Origin: Bettongia penicillata ogilbyi
Lineage: Eukaryota > Chordata > Mammalia > Diprotodontia > Potoroidae
Direction: 5' to 3'
DNA length: 64,000 nucleotides
Assembly (NCBI GenBank): GCA_023548195.1
Contig: JAJHZJ010000578.1
Span: 1-64,000 of the forward strand
Positions 42,650 through 55,166 of this stretch are shown here, in pieces. The position numbers were made by a program, and so were the translations under genes. The notes beneath the pieces are model-generated. The model saw only the letters and a program-made list of their open reading frames with translations. It searched no databases and was not told the origin of the DNA. The stretch's first letter is position 1. Every line of letters starts with the position of its first letter.

Positions 42650-44510
42650 TATAAATTCCCAATTAAACACCAGATTGGAAATTCTGAAAAATCAAAGGAG
42701 CAATTAATAGAATTAAAAATAAGAAAAATATTGAACTAATAAATAAAACTAGGACCCAGTTTTGTGAAAAAACACAATAACTAGATTAATCATTGCTTAA
42801 TTTGACTTATAAAAAAGAAAGAAGAGGATCAAATTACTAGTATCAAAAATGAAAAAGAGGAAATTCACCAGCAATAAAGAGGACATTAAAGCAATTATTA
42901 GGAGCTATTTTGCCCAATTATATGTCAGCAAATCTGACAATCTATATGAAATGGATGAATAAATACAAGTTGCACAGATTAACAGAAGAGGAAATGGAAT
43001 ATTTAAATAACCTCATCTTCAGAAAAGAAATTGAACAAGCCATCAATGAACTCCCTAAGGAAAATCCCCAGGCACAGATAGACTCACAAATGAATTCTAC
43101 CAAACATTTAAAGAATAAATTCCAATTCTACATAAAATAGTTGGAAAAATAGGTGGAGTAGTCCTATCAAATTCCTTTTATGGCACAAATATGGTGACAA
43201 TACTTAAACAAAGTAGAGCCAAAAGAAAGAAAGAAAACAACAGATAATTTCCCTAATGAATATTGATGTCAAAATGTTTATGACTAGCTGGGAATTATCT
43301 CAGGAATGTCACACTGGTTCAATACTAGGAAAACTATCAGGATAATTGACCATATCAATAACAAAACCCACAGAAATCATGATTAACCCAATCAATGCAG
43401 AAGAAGCTATTGACAAAATACAACACCTGTTCCAATGAAAACCACTAGAGAGCATAGGAATACATTGAGCTTTCCTTAGAATGTTAAGTAATATCTATCT
43501 AAACCCATTAGCAGGCATTATCTATAACTGGGATAAGAAAGAAATCCTCCCAATAAGATTAGACATTAAGCAAGGATACCCCTTCTCACCACTATCTTTA
43601 AATATTGAACTAGAAATGTTAGCTATAACAATAAGAAAAGAATGGAAAGAATTAGAATAGGTATTGAGGAAACAAAATTATCACTTTATGCAGATGATTT
43701 GATGATATACTTAGAGATTCCTAGAGAATCATCTAAAATTAGCTGAAATAACTAACAGGTTTAGTAAACTTGCAGGATATAAAAAAAAAAAACCACATAA
43801 ATCATCACCATTTCTAAATATTACCAACAAAGCCCAGTAAAGAGAGACAAAAAGAGACATTCCATTTAAAATAACTGCTAACAATATAAAATACTTTGGA
43901 ATCTACCTGCCAAGACAAACCTAGGAATTCTATGAACAAAATTATAAAATACTTTTCACACAAATAAAATCAGATCTCAACACTTTGGAAAATATCAATT
44001 TTAAATGGATAGGATAAGTACAAAAAATGCTAATTTAACCTAAATTAGTTTACTTATTCAGTGACATACCAATCAAACTACCAAAAATATTTTATAGAGC
44101 TAGAAAAAAATAATACCAAAATTCATCTAAAAAAAGGTTCAGAATATCAAGAGAGTTAATGGGAAAAAAATGCAAAAGGATATAAGACATTATATCCTGT
44201 CTTAACCTGTACCAGATCTCAAACTATGTTTTAAAGTGGTAATCATCGAAACTATCTGAGACTGGCTAAGAAATATAGTGTTGGATCGGTGGAGTATGTT
44301 AAGTACACAAAATGCTGTAAATGACTAGTAATCTAGTGTTTGCTAAACTTCAAGAGCTCAGTTTTTGTGACAAGAGCTCCCTATTTGGCAAAAACTTCTA
44401 GGAAAACTGGAAAATAGTATAGCAGAAACTAAGTACAGACCTACATATTACAGCATTTTATATATATATGGATACACATATATGGATGGATGGATACATA
44501 TGTGTGTGTG

Positions 44511-44575
<65 letters not shown>

Positions 44576-44760
44576 CCTTATCTTGGTATAACAGATAAGG
44601 CAAAATGGGTACATGATTTGGACATAAAGGAGGATACCACATGCAATTTAAAAGAATAATCAATAGTTTGCCTATGAGATCTATGGAAAAGGGAAGAATT
44701 AGTGAACAAATAAGAGATAGAGAGCATTACAAGATATACAAAGAATAATTTTTGTTATAT
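42650..44760 (+). mobile_element. Decayed L1 ORF2 with reverse-transcriptase motif
   Basis: It resumes the ORF2 broken at 37314 (CCCAATTAAACACCAGATTGG). At 42910-43140 an open stretch reads as the region before the RT domain ([21 protein letters not shown]). At about 43684-43713 the codons give LSLYADDLMIYLE, the catalytic YADD box. Stops and frameshifts around both show it is dead. A 60-bp (TA)n run sits inside at 44512-44571. Confidence 0.75.
44512..44571. repeat. (TA)30 microsatellite
   Basis: An uninterrupted TA run of about 58-60 bp following TGTGTGTG. Self-complementary and able to extrude as a cruciform. Any isoleucine/tyrosine repeat frame here is an artefact. Confidence 0.95.
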
Positions 44761-44769
44761 CAAATTTAA

Positions 44770-44920
44770 AATAGAGGGCACATTACAAATCTCTCATTTG
44801 ATCATCACAACTCTGTAGGTAGTGCTGCTTACTCCCCTTTTACAGTTGAGGAAACTGAGGAAGACAAAGGTTAAATTCCTTCCCCAGAAACATGCAGCTA
44901 ACAAGTCAAACAAATGCAAC
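44770..44920 (-). repeat. MIR fragment, antisense
   Basis: Contains TTTGATCATCACAACTCTGTAGG, TTTTACAGTTGAGGAAACTGAGG and CATGCAGCTAACAAG. It lies between two pieces of L1 ORF2. Confidence 0.7.
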
Positions 44921-44924
44921 CAAG

Positions 44925-45120
44925 ATTAGAAAGGAAAGAAAAAGTGAGAAACAATTTTTATATCTCTGATAATCACTTCATTTTTCAAATATATAGAGAA
45001 CAGAGTCAAATTCATAATAATACAAGTTATTTCCCATTTGAGCAATGGTCAAAGGATATGAACAGGCAGTTTTCAGATGAAGAAATCAAAACTCATTAGA
45101 GTCATATGAAAAATACTCTA
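44925..45120 (+). mobile_element. L1 ORF2 C-terminal fragment
   Basis: Landmarks TTTGAGCAATGGTCAAAGGATATGAACAGG and GATGAAGAAATCAAA. Corresponds to 19140-19250. Stops present. Confidence 0.65.
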
Positions 45121-46327
45121 AATCACTATTGATTGACTCATTCACATTTGACCATCATACAATATTGCTATTACTGTGTACAGTGCTCTCCTGGTTCTTC
45201 TCACTTCACTTTGCATCAGTGCATGTAAGTCTTCCATTTTTTTTCTGAAGTCAGCCTGCTCATTATTTCTTTTAGCACAGTGATATTCCATTACAATCAC
45301 ATGCCACAACTTTTTTTTTTAAATTTATTTATTTAATTTTTAAATTCATTTTCACAAATTTTTGGGTTCCAAATTTTCTCCCCTTTTATCCCCTCCTCCC
45401 ACCACCAATACCCCAAGCAATCTAATTTTCCCTATCTCCAATCTGCCCTCTCTTCTGTCATCTCTCCCTTCTCTTGTCTCCATCTTCTCTTTTCTCCTGT
45501 AGGGCCAGATGACTTTCTATTCCTCCTTAACTGTATGTCTTCTTTCCTAGTTGCAACAACAATACTAAACAGTTGTTCCTAAAACTTTGAGTTCCAAATT
45601 CTCCCCATCCCTCCCTCCCCACCCATTCCCTTTGGGACAGCAGGCAATTCAATATAGGCCATATCTGTGTAGTTTTGCCAATGACCTCCCTGATAGTCGT
45701 GTTGTGTAAGACTAACTGGATTACCATCCCTCCTAACCTGCCCCTTATTGTTTCTCTTCTGTCTTTTGATCCTGTCCCTCCCCAAGTGTTGACTTCAAAT
45801 TGCTCTCCCTCCTCCCTTTGCCCTCCCTTCCATCATCCCCCCCCCTTGTAATATCTCTTTCTCCCCCACTTTCTTATACTGTAAGATAGGTTTTCATACC
45901 AAAATGAGTGTGCATTTCACTCCTTCGTTTAGTCAAATGTGATGAGGGTAAACTTCTTGTTTTTGTTTTTTTTTTTTTTTTTTTTTTCTCAGCTCTCCTC
46001 TTTTTTCCCTCCACTAAGAAAAACTACCTGCCTCTTTAATGACATATAGTTACCCCCCTTCCCTTTCCCTCCCCCTACATTTCTCTCTCACCATTTACCC
46101 TAGTTTCTTTTAAGGTATGGTCCCATCCTATTCAGTTCAATCTGTGCTCTCTATCTCTGTATGTGTGTGCATGCGTGTACATGTGTATGTGTGGTCCCAC
46201 CAACTACCCAGATACTGAAAAGTTTTAAGAGTTACAAATATTGTCTTTCCATGTAGGAATGTAAACAGTTCACTCATGGTAAGTCCCTTAAGACTTCTCT
46301 TTGCTGTTTACTTTTTCATGCTTCTTC

Positions 46328-47433
46328 TCATTCTTGTGTTTGAAAGTCGAATTTTCTTTTCAGCTCTGGTCTTTTCATCAAGAATGCTTGAAAGTCCTCT
46401 GTTTCACTGAAAGACCATATTTTCCCCCTGAAGTATTATACTCAGTTTTGCTGGGTAGGTGATTCTTGGTTTGAGGCCTAGTTCCTTTGACTTCTGGAAT
46501 ATCCTATTCCATGCCCTTTGATCCCTTAATGTAGAAGCTGCTAGATCCTGTGTTATCCTGATTTTGTTTCCACAATACTGGAATTGTTTCTTTCTAGCTG
46601 CTTGCATTATTTTCTCCTTGACCTGGGAATTCTGGAATTTGGCCACAATGTTCCTAGGAGTTTCTCTTTTTGGATCTCTTTCAGGTGGTGATCGATGGAT
46701 TCTTTCAATACTTATTTTGTCCTCTGGTTCTAGAATGTCAGGGCAGTTTTCCTTGATAATTTCATGGAAGATGATGTCTAGGCTCTTTTTTTGATCATGA
46801 CTTTCAGGTAGTTCCATAATTTTTAAATTGTCTCTCCTGGATCTATTTTCCAGGTCAGTTGTTTTTCCCATGAGATATTTCACATTCTCTTCCATTTTTT
46901 CATTCTTTTGGTTTTGTTTGGTGATTTCTTGGTTTCTCATAAAGTCATTAGACTCCATCTGTTCCATTCTAATTTTGAGAGAGCTATTAAATTCAGTGAG
47001 CTTTTGAGCCTCTTTTTCCATTTGGCTCATTCTGCTTTTGAAAGCATTCTTCTCCTCATTGGCTTTTTGAACCTCCTTTGCCAATTGAGTGAGCCTATTT
47101 TTCAAGGTGTTAATTTCCTCAGCATTTTTTTGGGTCTCCTTTACCAAGGTATTGACCTGTTTTTTATACTTTTGTTGCATCTCTGACATTTCTCTTCCCA
47201 GTTTTTCCTCCACCTGTCTAACTTGCTTTTCAAAATCCTTTTTGAGCTCTTCCAGGGCCTGAGCCCACCCACCACCCCCCTGGGGTGTCTGGGGTACTGA
47301 GGCCCCGCCCTCCACGTCTTTCCCTGATGGCAAGCATACGTCCTCATCTTCGTCAGATCCGAAGGTCGGGATCATTTGCATTTGTTGGAAAAAAACTCTC
47401 TAAAGTCTTATTTTTCTTCCCTTTTCTAGGCAT
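46328..47433 (-). pseudogene. HAL1 ORF1 with two single-base frameshifts
   Basis: The interval is 1106 nt against 1101 in the intact copy. The extra five are one whole codon in the acidic linker (an additional Glu/Asp) plus two single-base gains. One T is gained in the poly-T run after codon ~13 (seven instead of six, near 47390) and one G near 46424, where CAAGGGAAAA has become CAGGGGGAAAA. Between them, 325 codons match the intact protein almost exactly through coiled coil and RRM. Both lesions are in homopolymers, so sequencing error should be excluded before calling it dead. Confidence 0.85.
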
Positions 47434-48259
47434 TTTCCCAGCCAGTTACTTGACTTCTGAGATTCCTTTCCACCCCTGCCTGGATCCGCCCAGCTAGTGC
47501 TTGGCCTCTGAGATTTAAATGGGCTTTCCTCCTGCTGGCTGTCAATCAGTGAGCTTTAGTTCAGGTGCTGGGGTGGGGCCAAGGCTGCCTCCGAGACTCT
47601 GATCCTTGGGGGGGGGGCTTTATGCAGAGACTCTCAGGAATGGAGCGGGTGGGGGCGGGGTGGGGGGCCCGCCTCCCAATCTCAGCTTCCCTGGGTGTCC
47701 CGAGCAGAAGCCTTCAGCAACAGAGCGGGGTGGGGGCAGGGCCGTCTCCCAGGCTCAGCTCCATCAGGTTTTATGCGGGAATCTTCCGTAATGAAGATCC
47801 TGCCTGCTGCTGGGGGATTCCTGAGTCCTGGGCTGCTGCCGCCCCAGCCGCCGCCCACACCTCTGCCTCTGCCGCTTCCTGCCCCATCCCTGCCGCCACC
47901 GCTTCCTCCCGAGGGGGCCCGAGTCACGGAGATGCCCCGCTTCCCCTCTCCTTCAGCCCGGCCTCTCTCACTGACCTGCTTCTGTGGGCGGAGGGACTTT
48001 CCCGGCTGCTGGCACTTCCGTCTCTGAAGCCTGCTCTGATCAGCTTCTCTGGGGCCCCGGCCAGGGCAGCGCTGGGGGTCGGGTTTACTTTCCGGGGCGC
48101 GCCGGACCCTGGGGACGGGTCTTCAGGGCTCCCTGGAACGGAAATATCTTCCACTCTGCTTCTGCACAGCTCGTATTCACCCAGAAGTTATGGGGGACTC
48201 TTTTTACATTAATTCTATGGGCTTTGGTTTCGGAGCTCGTAAACGTATGTCCTTCTACT

Positions 48260-48270
48260 CCGCCATCTTG
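48260..48270 (-). promoter_or_regulatory. YY1-like site at HAL1 5' end
   Basis: CAAGATGGCGG on the minus strand, within the first 25 bases of the element. Confidence 0.5.
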
Positions 48271-48800
48271 GCTCCGCCCTCATGCCACAACTTTTTTAGC
48301 CATTCCCTAATTCATGGGTATTTTCTTAATTTCCAATTAGTTGTTACCACAAAAAGAGCTGCTATAAATATTTTTGTATGTGTAAGTCCTTCTTTTTGTT
48401 TTTCATCCCTTTGGGATACAAACTTAGCAATGGTGTTTGTCAAAGGACATTCATAAATGTACAGCTCTTTGGGCAATACAATGATGTAAGATAATCCCAA
48501 AGGACTCATGATGAAACATGCCATCCACATTCAGACGAAAAACTGATAGCAACTAAATTCAGATCAAAACATACTACTTTTCATTTTATTTTTGTGTTTT
48601 TTTCTTCTGTCACAATATAATTAACATGGACATATGTTTTACATGATCACATGTATATGATCTATATAAAATTGCTTACCATTTTAGAGATGGAGGAGGT
48701 GAAGGAAGCTGGGACAAAATTTGGAATTCAAAAATTTCTAATTAATATTAAAAATTGTTTTTACATGTAACTGGGAGAAAATATTATTAAAAAAATAAAA

Positions 48801-49937
48801 GGTCCATTTTCCTAATCATGTACCAATAAGGGATTGCTTTCAGATCTCAAAGTGCCCACTCCATACTGTGATTAGTCACAAACATAGTCAGCCCGAAGCA
48901 AAAAGGTTAGCTTTGCACATGCTCTGTGGCACTCACAGGCACACTAGACTGGAAAAATCAAAGGGTTAAAATGGAATTAAAATTCAAGGCAAATGAAAAA
49001 ATGGTAAGAGAATAAGTTACTCTGAATGAGGTCAGGTTTCTCAGACTATCTTTTGCCTAGCTAATGCAAAAGAACAGTGAGACTCTCATATATTTCACTT
49101 TATAAACCTATAGGGACACTCAAATCACAAAATGCAATGGATTATGAGATATTCTACTCAAAATTTAAACGTTGGTCTTTAATAGATATAGTATCTAACT
49201 TCTACATACCCTTTACTATCCCTATACTATTTCTTCTACCTACTCCCCGGACATATGAACTCATCCTTGACAATGAGAACATTTATCTTGCCTTTGGCAC
49301 CTTTTCCAGGTCTCTGTATTGGATATTCTGCTAACTAATCACTTTCTATTTGTAAGACTCATGCTTAAAATATACTCTCCTCCAGACCTCAGTAACTCAG
49401 ATTGGCCAGGACCTATCAAAACTGATCCTAGCCCAGGGCACGTAGCCTTCCTAAAACTCAGCTCCTACCATGGAAAATTCCAAACACCAAGATGCTCTCC
49501 TAGTCCATGAGTAGTATAGGAGGAAATTGAAAGAGATGAATTATCCCAGGCCACCAAAAGAGCTTACAGATAAAATTTCCGAACTGTTGTTGGTGATTCT
49601 TGAGGATTTAGACTATGGGAAAGATGTTGTAACACCTAAAGATTATAAAAATATGTCCTTGATCATATCATTTCACCTCTGGAGGGGGTCTCACTTTTCC
49701 CCAGTATAAATTGAGGTAACTGATCTAGATAACTTCTGAGGCTTCTTCCAGCTCTAAATCAACACTCTTTTGCATAGCAATATTTTCCCAAAAGGGATAT
49801 GAGGTCAATTGTGCAAACTACCAGATGATGAGCTTGATGTAAATTCCTGGCAAAACTTAAAATGAATTGCTGACATGAAATTTTGCTAAAAGTCCAAAAT
49901 GGATTATTATATTGTTAGTTTATGAACATCATGAACA
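48801..49937. other. No gene recognised
   Basis: Apparently single-copy DNA. Short open stretches at 49077-49334, 49319-49510 and 49527-49709 have no domain resemblance and overlap in different frames. Confidence 0.45.
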
Positions 49938-50180
49938 TAGACAGCCAGATGGCACAGTGTTTAGAGCGCTAGACCTGGAGTCAGAAAGAACTAAGTTCAA
50001 ATCTGGCCTCAGGTACTTTATAACTGTGTGACCCTGGGGAAGTGACTTAACCTTTATTTTCCTCAGTTTTCTCAACTGTAAAATGGGAATAACAACATCA
50101 TCTACCTCAGAGTTATTGCAAGGATCAAATGGGATATTTTTAAAGTGCCTGGAACAAGGTAGACGACATATAAATGCTGA
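49938..50180 (+). repeat. Marsupial CORE-SINE/MIR-type element
   Basis: The head ACAGCCAGATGGCACAGTG is followed by GAGCGCTAGACCTGGAGTCAG, AGTTCAAATCTGGCCTCAGG (B-box region), ACTGTGTGACCCTGGGGAAGTGACTTAACC, TCAACTGTAAAATGGGAATAA and a MIR-like 3' portion. Nearly full length. Confidence 0.8.
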
Positions 50181-50279
50181 TTCCCTCCTCCCCTTCATTT
50201 TTCCTTCCCTTCCCCATTTAGAAATGGAAAAAATGATTGCTACAGGACATTATGAGTTAATTAAGAACATATTATGATA

Positions 50280-50650
50280 ACTTTTCACTTGCAGACCCCA
50301 CCCTTAACCACAGATGAAAGCAGTATCCAATATATACTAAAATAATCATGCAGGGCTTTTTATGATAGCAAAACACTGAAAATCAAGTGGGTGCTCCTTG
50401 TTCAGGGAATTGTTAAATACACGGTATGTAGGACAATATTGTTTCATTGTGAGGAAGCACAAATATCAGGAATTCGAAGAAATATGAGAAGAATCATATG
50501 AACTGATGCAGAAGGAAGTAAATATAACCATAAATTATAGACCACAACAATATAGAGAGAAGAATTAGATGAAACTGAAATTTGTTTAATTGTAATGACC
50601 AGATATGGTCTCCATGAGGAAATAAGCCTCTCTGCTTTCACTGGAGAGGT
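50280..50650 (+). mobile_element. L1 ORF2 3' fragment
   Basis: Landmarks TTTTTATGATAGCAAAACACTGAAAATCAAGTGGG and ATGAGAAGAATCATATGAACTGATGCAGAAGG, as in the L1 at 19560-19740. Old. Confidence 0.6.
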
Positions 50651-51049
50651 GGAGGTCTAAATATGTGAGGTGTTACATAGAACAAAGTCTTCATTAGCCT
50701 TGATGAAACTTTTGAAAAAATCTTTATTATAAGAGAAAGTTTACAGGGTAGAGCTAGCTATATGAGGAAATGAGTGGGGTATAAAAATAAATGGCATCAA
50801 AACCTTTTAAAATTAAAATGAGTTACAATTGACTCACTACATTTCCTTTTTTAGTAGGGTAAATGACAGAAGTAAAAAAATCATGTGCCTTGAATTTCAG
50901 AGCTGTAACAAACTCAGAGACCTTCTAGTCCAAGCCATATTGGAATAAGAATTCCCTTTATGATATGTAGAAATAAATTCAGTCTTTAATTGGTGATGAC
51001 TAGTTAATAAGTAGACTCTACTGCCTGCTAGGGTGATCAATCTAAGTTT
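50651..51049. other. No feature recognised
   Basis: AT-rich DNA. A faint CAGAGACCTTCTAGTCCAAGCCAT near 50918 resembles an ancient repeat tail but is too short to assign. Confidence 0.4.
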
Positions 51050-52510
51050 TCTATTGTTTGAATTATTAGGCACTTATTCCTGACATCACATTGTTGAGCT
51101 CCCTGTGTATCCACATCAATCTCTTCAGACAACTTCTTTATCTATTGATGATGCAATTTCATTTCAGTAAGGTATTTGACAAAGTTGCTCACAATATCCT
51201 TGTGAAGAAGATAAAATAATGTGGTTTGGATGATAGCTTGGTTACATGAATTCAGAACTAGTTGAACTACAGGTCCAAAGAAGAGTGATTAATGGATGGA
51301 TGTCAGACTGGAGAGAAGAATCGGTGAAACATCCCATGACTCTCTCTCTTTAATTCTGTTCTGTTCAATATTTTTTATTTGTGATTTGAAGACATTTTAT
51401 GACATCATTACCAAATATGCAGATGTCATAAAGCTCAGAGGATTAGGTGACAGATTAAGTTTCCGGATAGATATTGACAGACTAAAACAATGGGCCAAAA
51501 GTAATAATATGAAATTTGAATTGAATTGAACCTGATTTTACTTATATAAATAATTCCAATGAGGAAATTACCTCTATGAATGCAGATCAGTTTATTAAGT
51601 AACTTATAGTCTTAAAGAATGATCTGGGGCATAGAGAAGCTCAACGTCTTATTCCAGGCCACACAGACAGTATGTGTCAGAAATAGAATTTGTACCTGGA
51701 CCTTCCTAACTTCAAGACTGTCTTTCCAATCACTCTGCCACTCTACTGTACTGCATAGGAATAAATGGAAAGCCACACCTCTGGGTTCGAAAAATCAACT
51801 CTCTAAGTATAGGATAATAGAGGTTTAGCTACACAATAGTACATGTCAGGGAAAACAAAACACTTTTTTGGTCATAGTGAACTTCAGGCACAAAATGAGC
51901 TAATGATGTGATACGGTGAGGGGAAAACCCTCATGCAATCAAACCACATCAAATATAATACCACACTGAGAAAGAAGGATATGTACTCTGCTCTGGTGAG
52001 ACTGTCTTAAACTTTGTATTCAGCTGCTAGTACCATATTTTATATATGATACTCACAAGCTGGAATGCTTATTAAGAGAAGGGCACCCAGGATGATGAAA
52101 AGAATTAAACTAAGCCAATACAAAAGAAGGAATTAGGAATGCTTAGTTCTGAGGAAAAGAGGCACCGAGGAGCCTCTGTCCTCAAATCTGAAGAGGTGTA
52201 GTGTAGAAGTTGAAACATATTTCTCCTAATCAGGCTCTAAGGGATTACCAAGTCACAGTGAGTGGAAGCTTCAGAGAGGCAGATTTTAACTCAATATGAA
52301 GAAGAACTTACCAATAAGAGCTACCCCAAGACACACTGTGTTGCCCCTAGGAAATCTCTATCTTGCTAGAAAGAGAGTGAGTTTCCTCAGTTTCCAGACA
52401 GTGGAGGTGTTTCAGAAGAGGTCTCTTCTCATACAGGTAGTAGCAAGAATTCCTATTCCAATTTGAATAGTATTAGATAACTTCTGGGATCCATTCTAAC
52501 TCTGATATTG
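51050..52510 (+). mobile_element. CR1/L3-type LINE relic
   Basis: An RT-domain piece is readable. About 51160-51200 gives FDKVAHNILVKKI (compare the CR1 'AFDTVSHNIL' block). 51296-51529 reads ...FICDLKTFYDIITKYADVIKL... DIDRLKQWAKSNNMKFELN, matching the CR1 order of 'FADD' strand and 'DLDRLxxWAxxNxMKFN'. The catalytic DD is degraded. A typical CR1/L3 3' portion follows at 52130-52500 (CTTCAGAGAGGCAGATTTTAACTCAATATG). An antisense MIR (51610-51780) interrupts it. Confidence 0.7.
51610..51780 (-). repeat. MIR fragment, antisense
   Basis: Contains GAGAAGCTCAACGTCTTATTCCAGGCCACACAGACAG and TTTGTACCTGGACCTTCC. It lies within the CR1/L3 relic. Confidence 0.55.
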
Positions 52511-52720
52511 CATGATCTTTGACCCCTCCCATGCTATTTGCTCCTATTCCATAAATCTCCAAATTTCATTGATTCTTTCCTCAGAATGTCTCTTGAACTT
52601 GTCCCTTCATTCCCACTCCCAGGACTACCATGCCAGGTAGAGCCCATCACTTCAATAAATTTCTAACTGTTCTCTCTTTTTCTAGTTTCTTCCCTTCTTG
52701 TACAGTCTATAGAACAAATC
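52511..52720 (+). repeat. L2-like relic
   Basis: Pyrimidine-rich CCTCCCATGCTATTTGCTCCTATTCC and following TCCCATTCCC text resembles L2 3' ORF2 DNA. Followed by a short CAATCAAT run (52725-52760). Confidence 0.35.
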
Positions 52721-53185
52721 AATCTATCACTCAATCAATCAAGTATTTATCAAATACCCAGTTATACTATAGTTGGCATCCTAGGGGCTAGTAATACAGT
52801 AATCTAAATCTAATCCAGGCACTAGTAATCCAAAATCACAGAAGAATCTAATCCCCCTATTTTGCTTAAAAAACATCAATATTTCCCTAATGTCTGTGTG
52901 TTGTTAGGCTCAAGTCAGATAAAGGACCTAGAGGACTTTGCAAACTTTAAGACATATAAATACCAATAACTATTGCTGTTGCTTCTGTTATTGTTGGTAT
53001 TTTTATCAACATTATAGACATCCTCCTCCTCATTATTTATTATTATTATTTATTATAATTTTTACAGCTGTTAGACTTCAGTTATCAGACTTCCATTCTA
53101 AAGGCAACATCTTCTACTGTACTTCCATTGAGTTCAAACTACAGAGCAATATAAGGGTGCTCTGGCAAATGTTTGATAAAGCTGT

Positions 53186-53430
53186 CATTGTTTAGTCATT
53201 TCAGTTATGTCTATCTCTTCGAGACCTCATCTGGGGTTTTCTTGGCAAAGGTATTGGAGTGGTTTGCCATTTCCTCCTGCAGTTTACTTTACAGATAAAG
53301 AAACTGAGGCAAACAGGGCTAGTTTACTTGTCAAGGGTCACACAGCTAAGTGTGTGAGACCAAGTTTGAACTCAGGAAAATAAGTCTTTCTAACTGCAGG
53401 CCTGGCACCTGCCTGCACCACCTCGCAGCC
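53186..53430 (-). repeat. Marsupial tRNA-derived SINE (Mar1/WSINE type), antisense
   Basis: Starts with the antisense tail TTGTTTAGTCATTTCAGTTATGTC, then TTGGAGTGGTTTGCCATTTCCTCC, AAAGAAACTGAGGCAAACAGGG, GTCAAGGGTCACACAGCTAAG and a GTTTGAACTCAGG B-box. It ends near GCCTGCACCACCTCGCAGCC. Full length; the same family as 18828-19070. Confidence 0.8.
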
Positions 53431-53759
53431 ATTTCATAACCAGAAGGGGGTAAAAAAATGTATGTATACACACACTTTAAAGTTTAATGTGCATTATTAA
53501 TACCTTCATAAATCTAAACAATCAACCAATAAATCAATCCCTGATGTTTTATAATTGCTGCTTTCTAGGATATAAAGGCTCACACTGCACATTTACCAAT
53601 CAGAGAATCTGTTGGAGCTGACTCAAGCACATCCTTGTTTTAATGACTACAAAAACTTTTTTTTAAGAGCTTGAACTAAAAACTACTAATTATGGTATTC
53701 AGTGGTTTTCGTAGTCTGACTCTATCCTATTTTCCCTGTCTTGTTTTATACTACTTTGA

Positions 53760-54130
53760 TAGGATCCAGGCAAAAGAGACCACTCCTGATTCTAACATCC
53801 TTTGTCTTTCCTCTTCTCTATAAACGTGCTTATGCTGCTTCTTCTACGTGGAAGAGCCTATCAAAATCCTACTCATCTTCCAAGGTTCAGCTTTAATGGA
53901 ACATAACCAGCAAAGCCTTCCCTCAACTTTTCAATAAGAAGGATTTCTTATTCCACTGAATTGCTAGAACATTTTGTACTTCTCTTATGTCATTTATCAT
54001 ATACTATCTTGTATTTTCATTACAGTTTATTTCTTTTACTTGATTAAACACCTGAAGGGAGAGAATAGAACCACGTCTTTCTGTCGCACTCAAAGCTGAG
54101 CACATTTCCCATTTATAATATATGTAGAGT
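53760..54130 (+). repeat. L2 3' region
   Basis: Landmarks CATCTTCCAAGGTTCAGCTTTAATG, CCAGCAAAGCCTTCCCTCAAC, TGTACTTCTCTTATGTCATTTATC, AACACCTGAAGGGAGAG. Order as in L2 consensus. Confidence 0.55.
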
Positions 54131-55166
54131 CACAGAGATGTGATAAAGGCAAGTACGTGAACCAAGGGGAAGACAATTATCTTGCCATTTTAGCCTAGTT
54201 TTCATATTTACTCACATTCATTTGTTTGATACAACCCAAAAGATTTGGAGACCTTAGGAAGTTGTGGTGCTTCAAACCCTTTCAATTTATTGGAAGGAAG
54301 ATCCTGAAATTGTTTGAGGGAGACATAAGCTGGTGATCAGGAACTGATAGAAATAAAAGGGAACCTCCTAATTCAAAGTCGGAGAGAGGCTGGGAACAGA
54401 GATATTCATCTTCCAAAGAAGGAAGAAAGAGGTTCAATTGTAAATTAAAAGCCTAAGCACTCCAATTAGTTGCTGAGGATTGGACTTTTTTTCTTCCTTG
54501 GTTCAGTGATTATGTGTGAGGGCTCTGCCTTTCAGAAAAATCTGGATCCTTGGTTCTGGAGGCTAAGCTAAAAGAAAAATGTCACCCTTGTTCCTCTTAT
54601 GGGAACTCACCTAAGAGCTCTAGCTAAAAGTTAAGAGACAGAGAAAGAGAGAAGCAGAGACAAGACTCCCAGATAGAAAGGTGAGGGGAACAGTTCAGAT
54701 ACATTGGGATGTGGTCTCCATAAAGAAATGGGCCTTACAGAAAGCAATGCCAACCAAGGAGCAGGACCAATGAGAACACCATGATGCTATTGACCGAAAA
54801 CATGCATGGCCCTGAGGCTGCAGAGGTATGACTTGCTTCTCCCTCTCTGTATGTTCCTCTCCAGAAGTTTCCTGGGAATGATCCTTCTTCTCACTGATTG
54901 CATTCAATTTTGTGAGTCCCCCACAAAATCATTTTTATATCTTCTAGCTGACTAGAAAAGGTAAATATATCAGTGTGGATTTCTGAGCTATCGTTTTCAG
55001 TATCCACAGAGTACTCCAAATCTAGGGTAGCTTGGGGGAAGGGGGGCACATTCTGAGTATGGAGTATGGAATCCAGTCACCAATCATGCACTTGAGAACT
55101 ATTGTGAATGAAAGACTATTTCTTACCTTTCATGTCAGTGGGTCAGTTTAGAAAATTTTTAATGAT
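54131..55166. other. No gene recognised
   Basis: Single-copy-looking DNA with a short GAGAGA stretch near 54635. The 70-codon minus-strand open stretch at 54695-54907 has no recognisable domain. Confidence 0.45.

Larger units (their letters stand above)
45300..48297 (-). mobile_element. HAL1, full-length, antisense, near-intact
   Basis: A perfect 17-bp duplication CATGCCACAACTTTTTT at 45300-45316 and 48281-48297 flanks the element (48280 down to 45317). The 5' end carries CAAGATGGCGG (48270-48260), the 5' UTR holds three ~75-bp units (about 47560-47810), and the 3' UTR and tail follow. It is close to identical with 37328-40311 over kilobases, including shared diagnostic changes such as GGGAGGTCATTGGC. 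The two are sister copies in opposite orientation. Confidence 0.92.
45121..48800. mobile_element. L1 3' end with 5' inversion, host of the HAL1 at 45317-48280
   Basis: Removing the HAL1 leaves antisense ORF2 C-terminal DNA (45121-45299 then 48298-48480, with CACATGCCACAACTTTTTTAGCC split by the insertion). This is followed from about 48481 by sense L1 3' UTR (AAAGGACTCATGATGAAAC) ending in A-rich sequence at 48790. Inverted 5' part plus sense 3' part with tail is the classic twin-priming product. Confidence 0.7.

Noticed and set aside
44460..44663. Tyrosine/isoleucine-rich opposing frames over the TA repeat
   Set aside because: Products of (TA)30 read in both directions.
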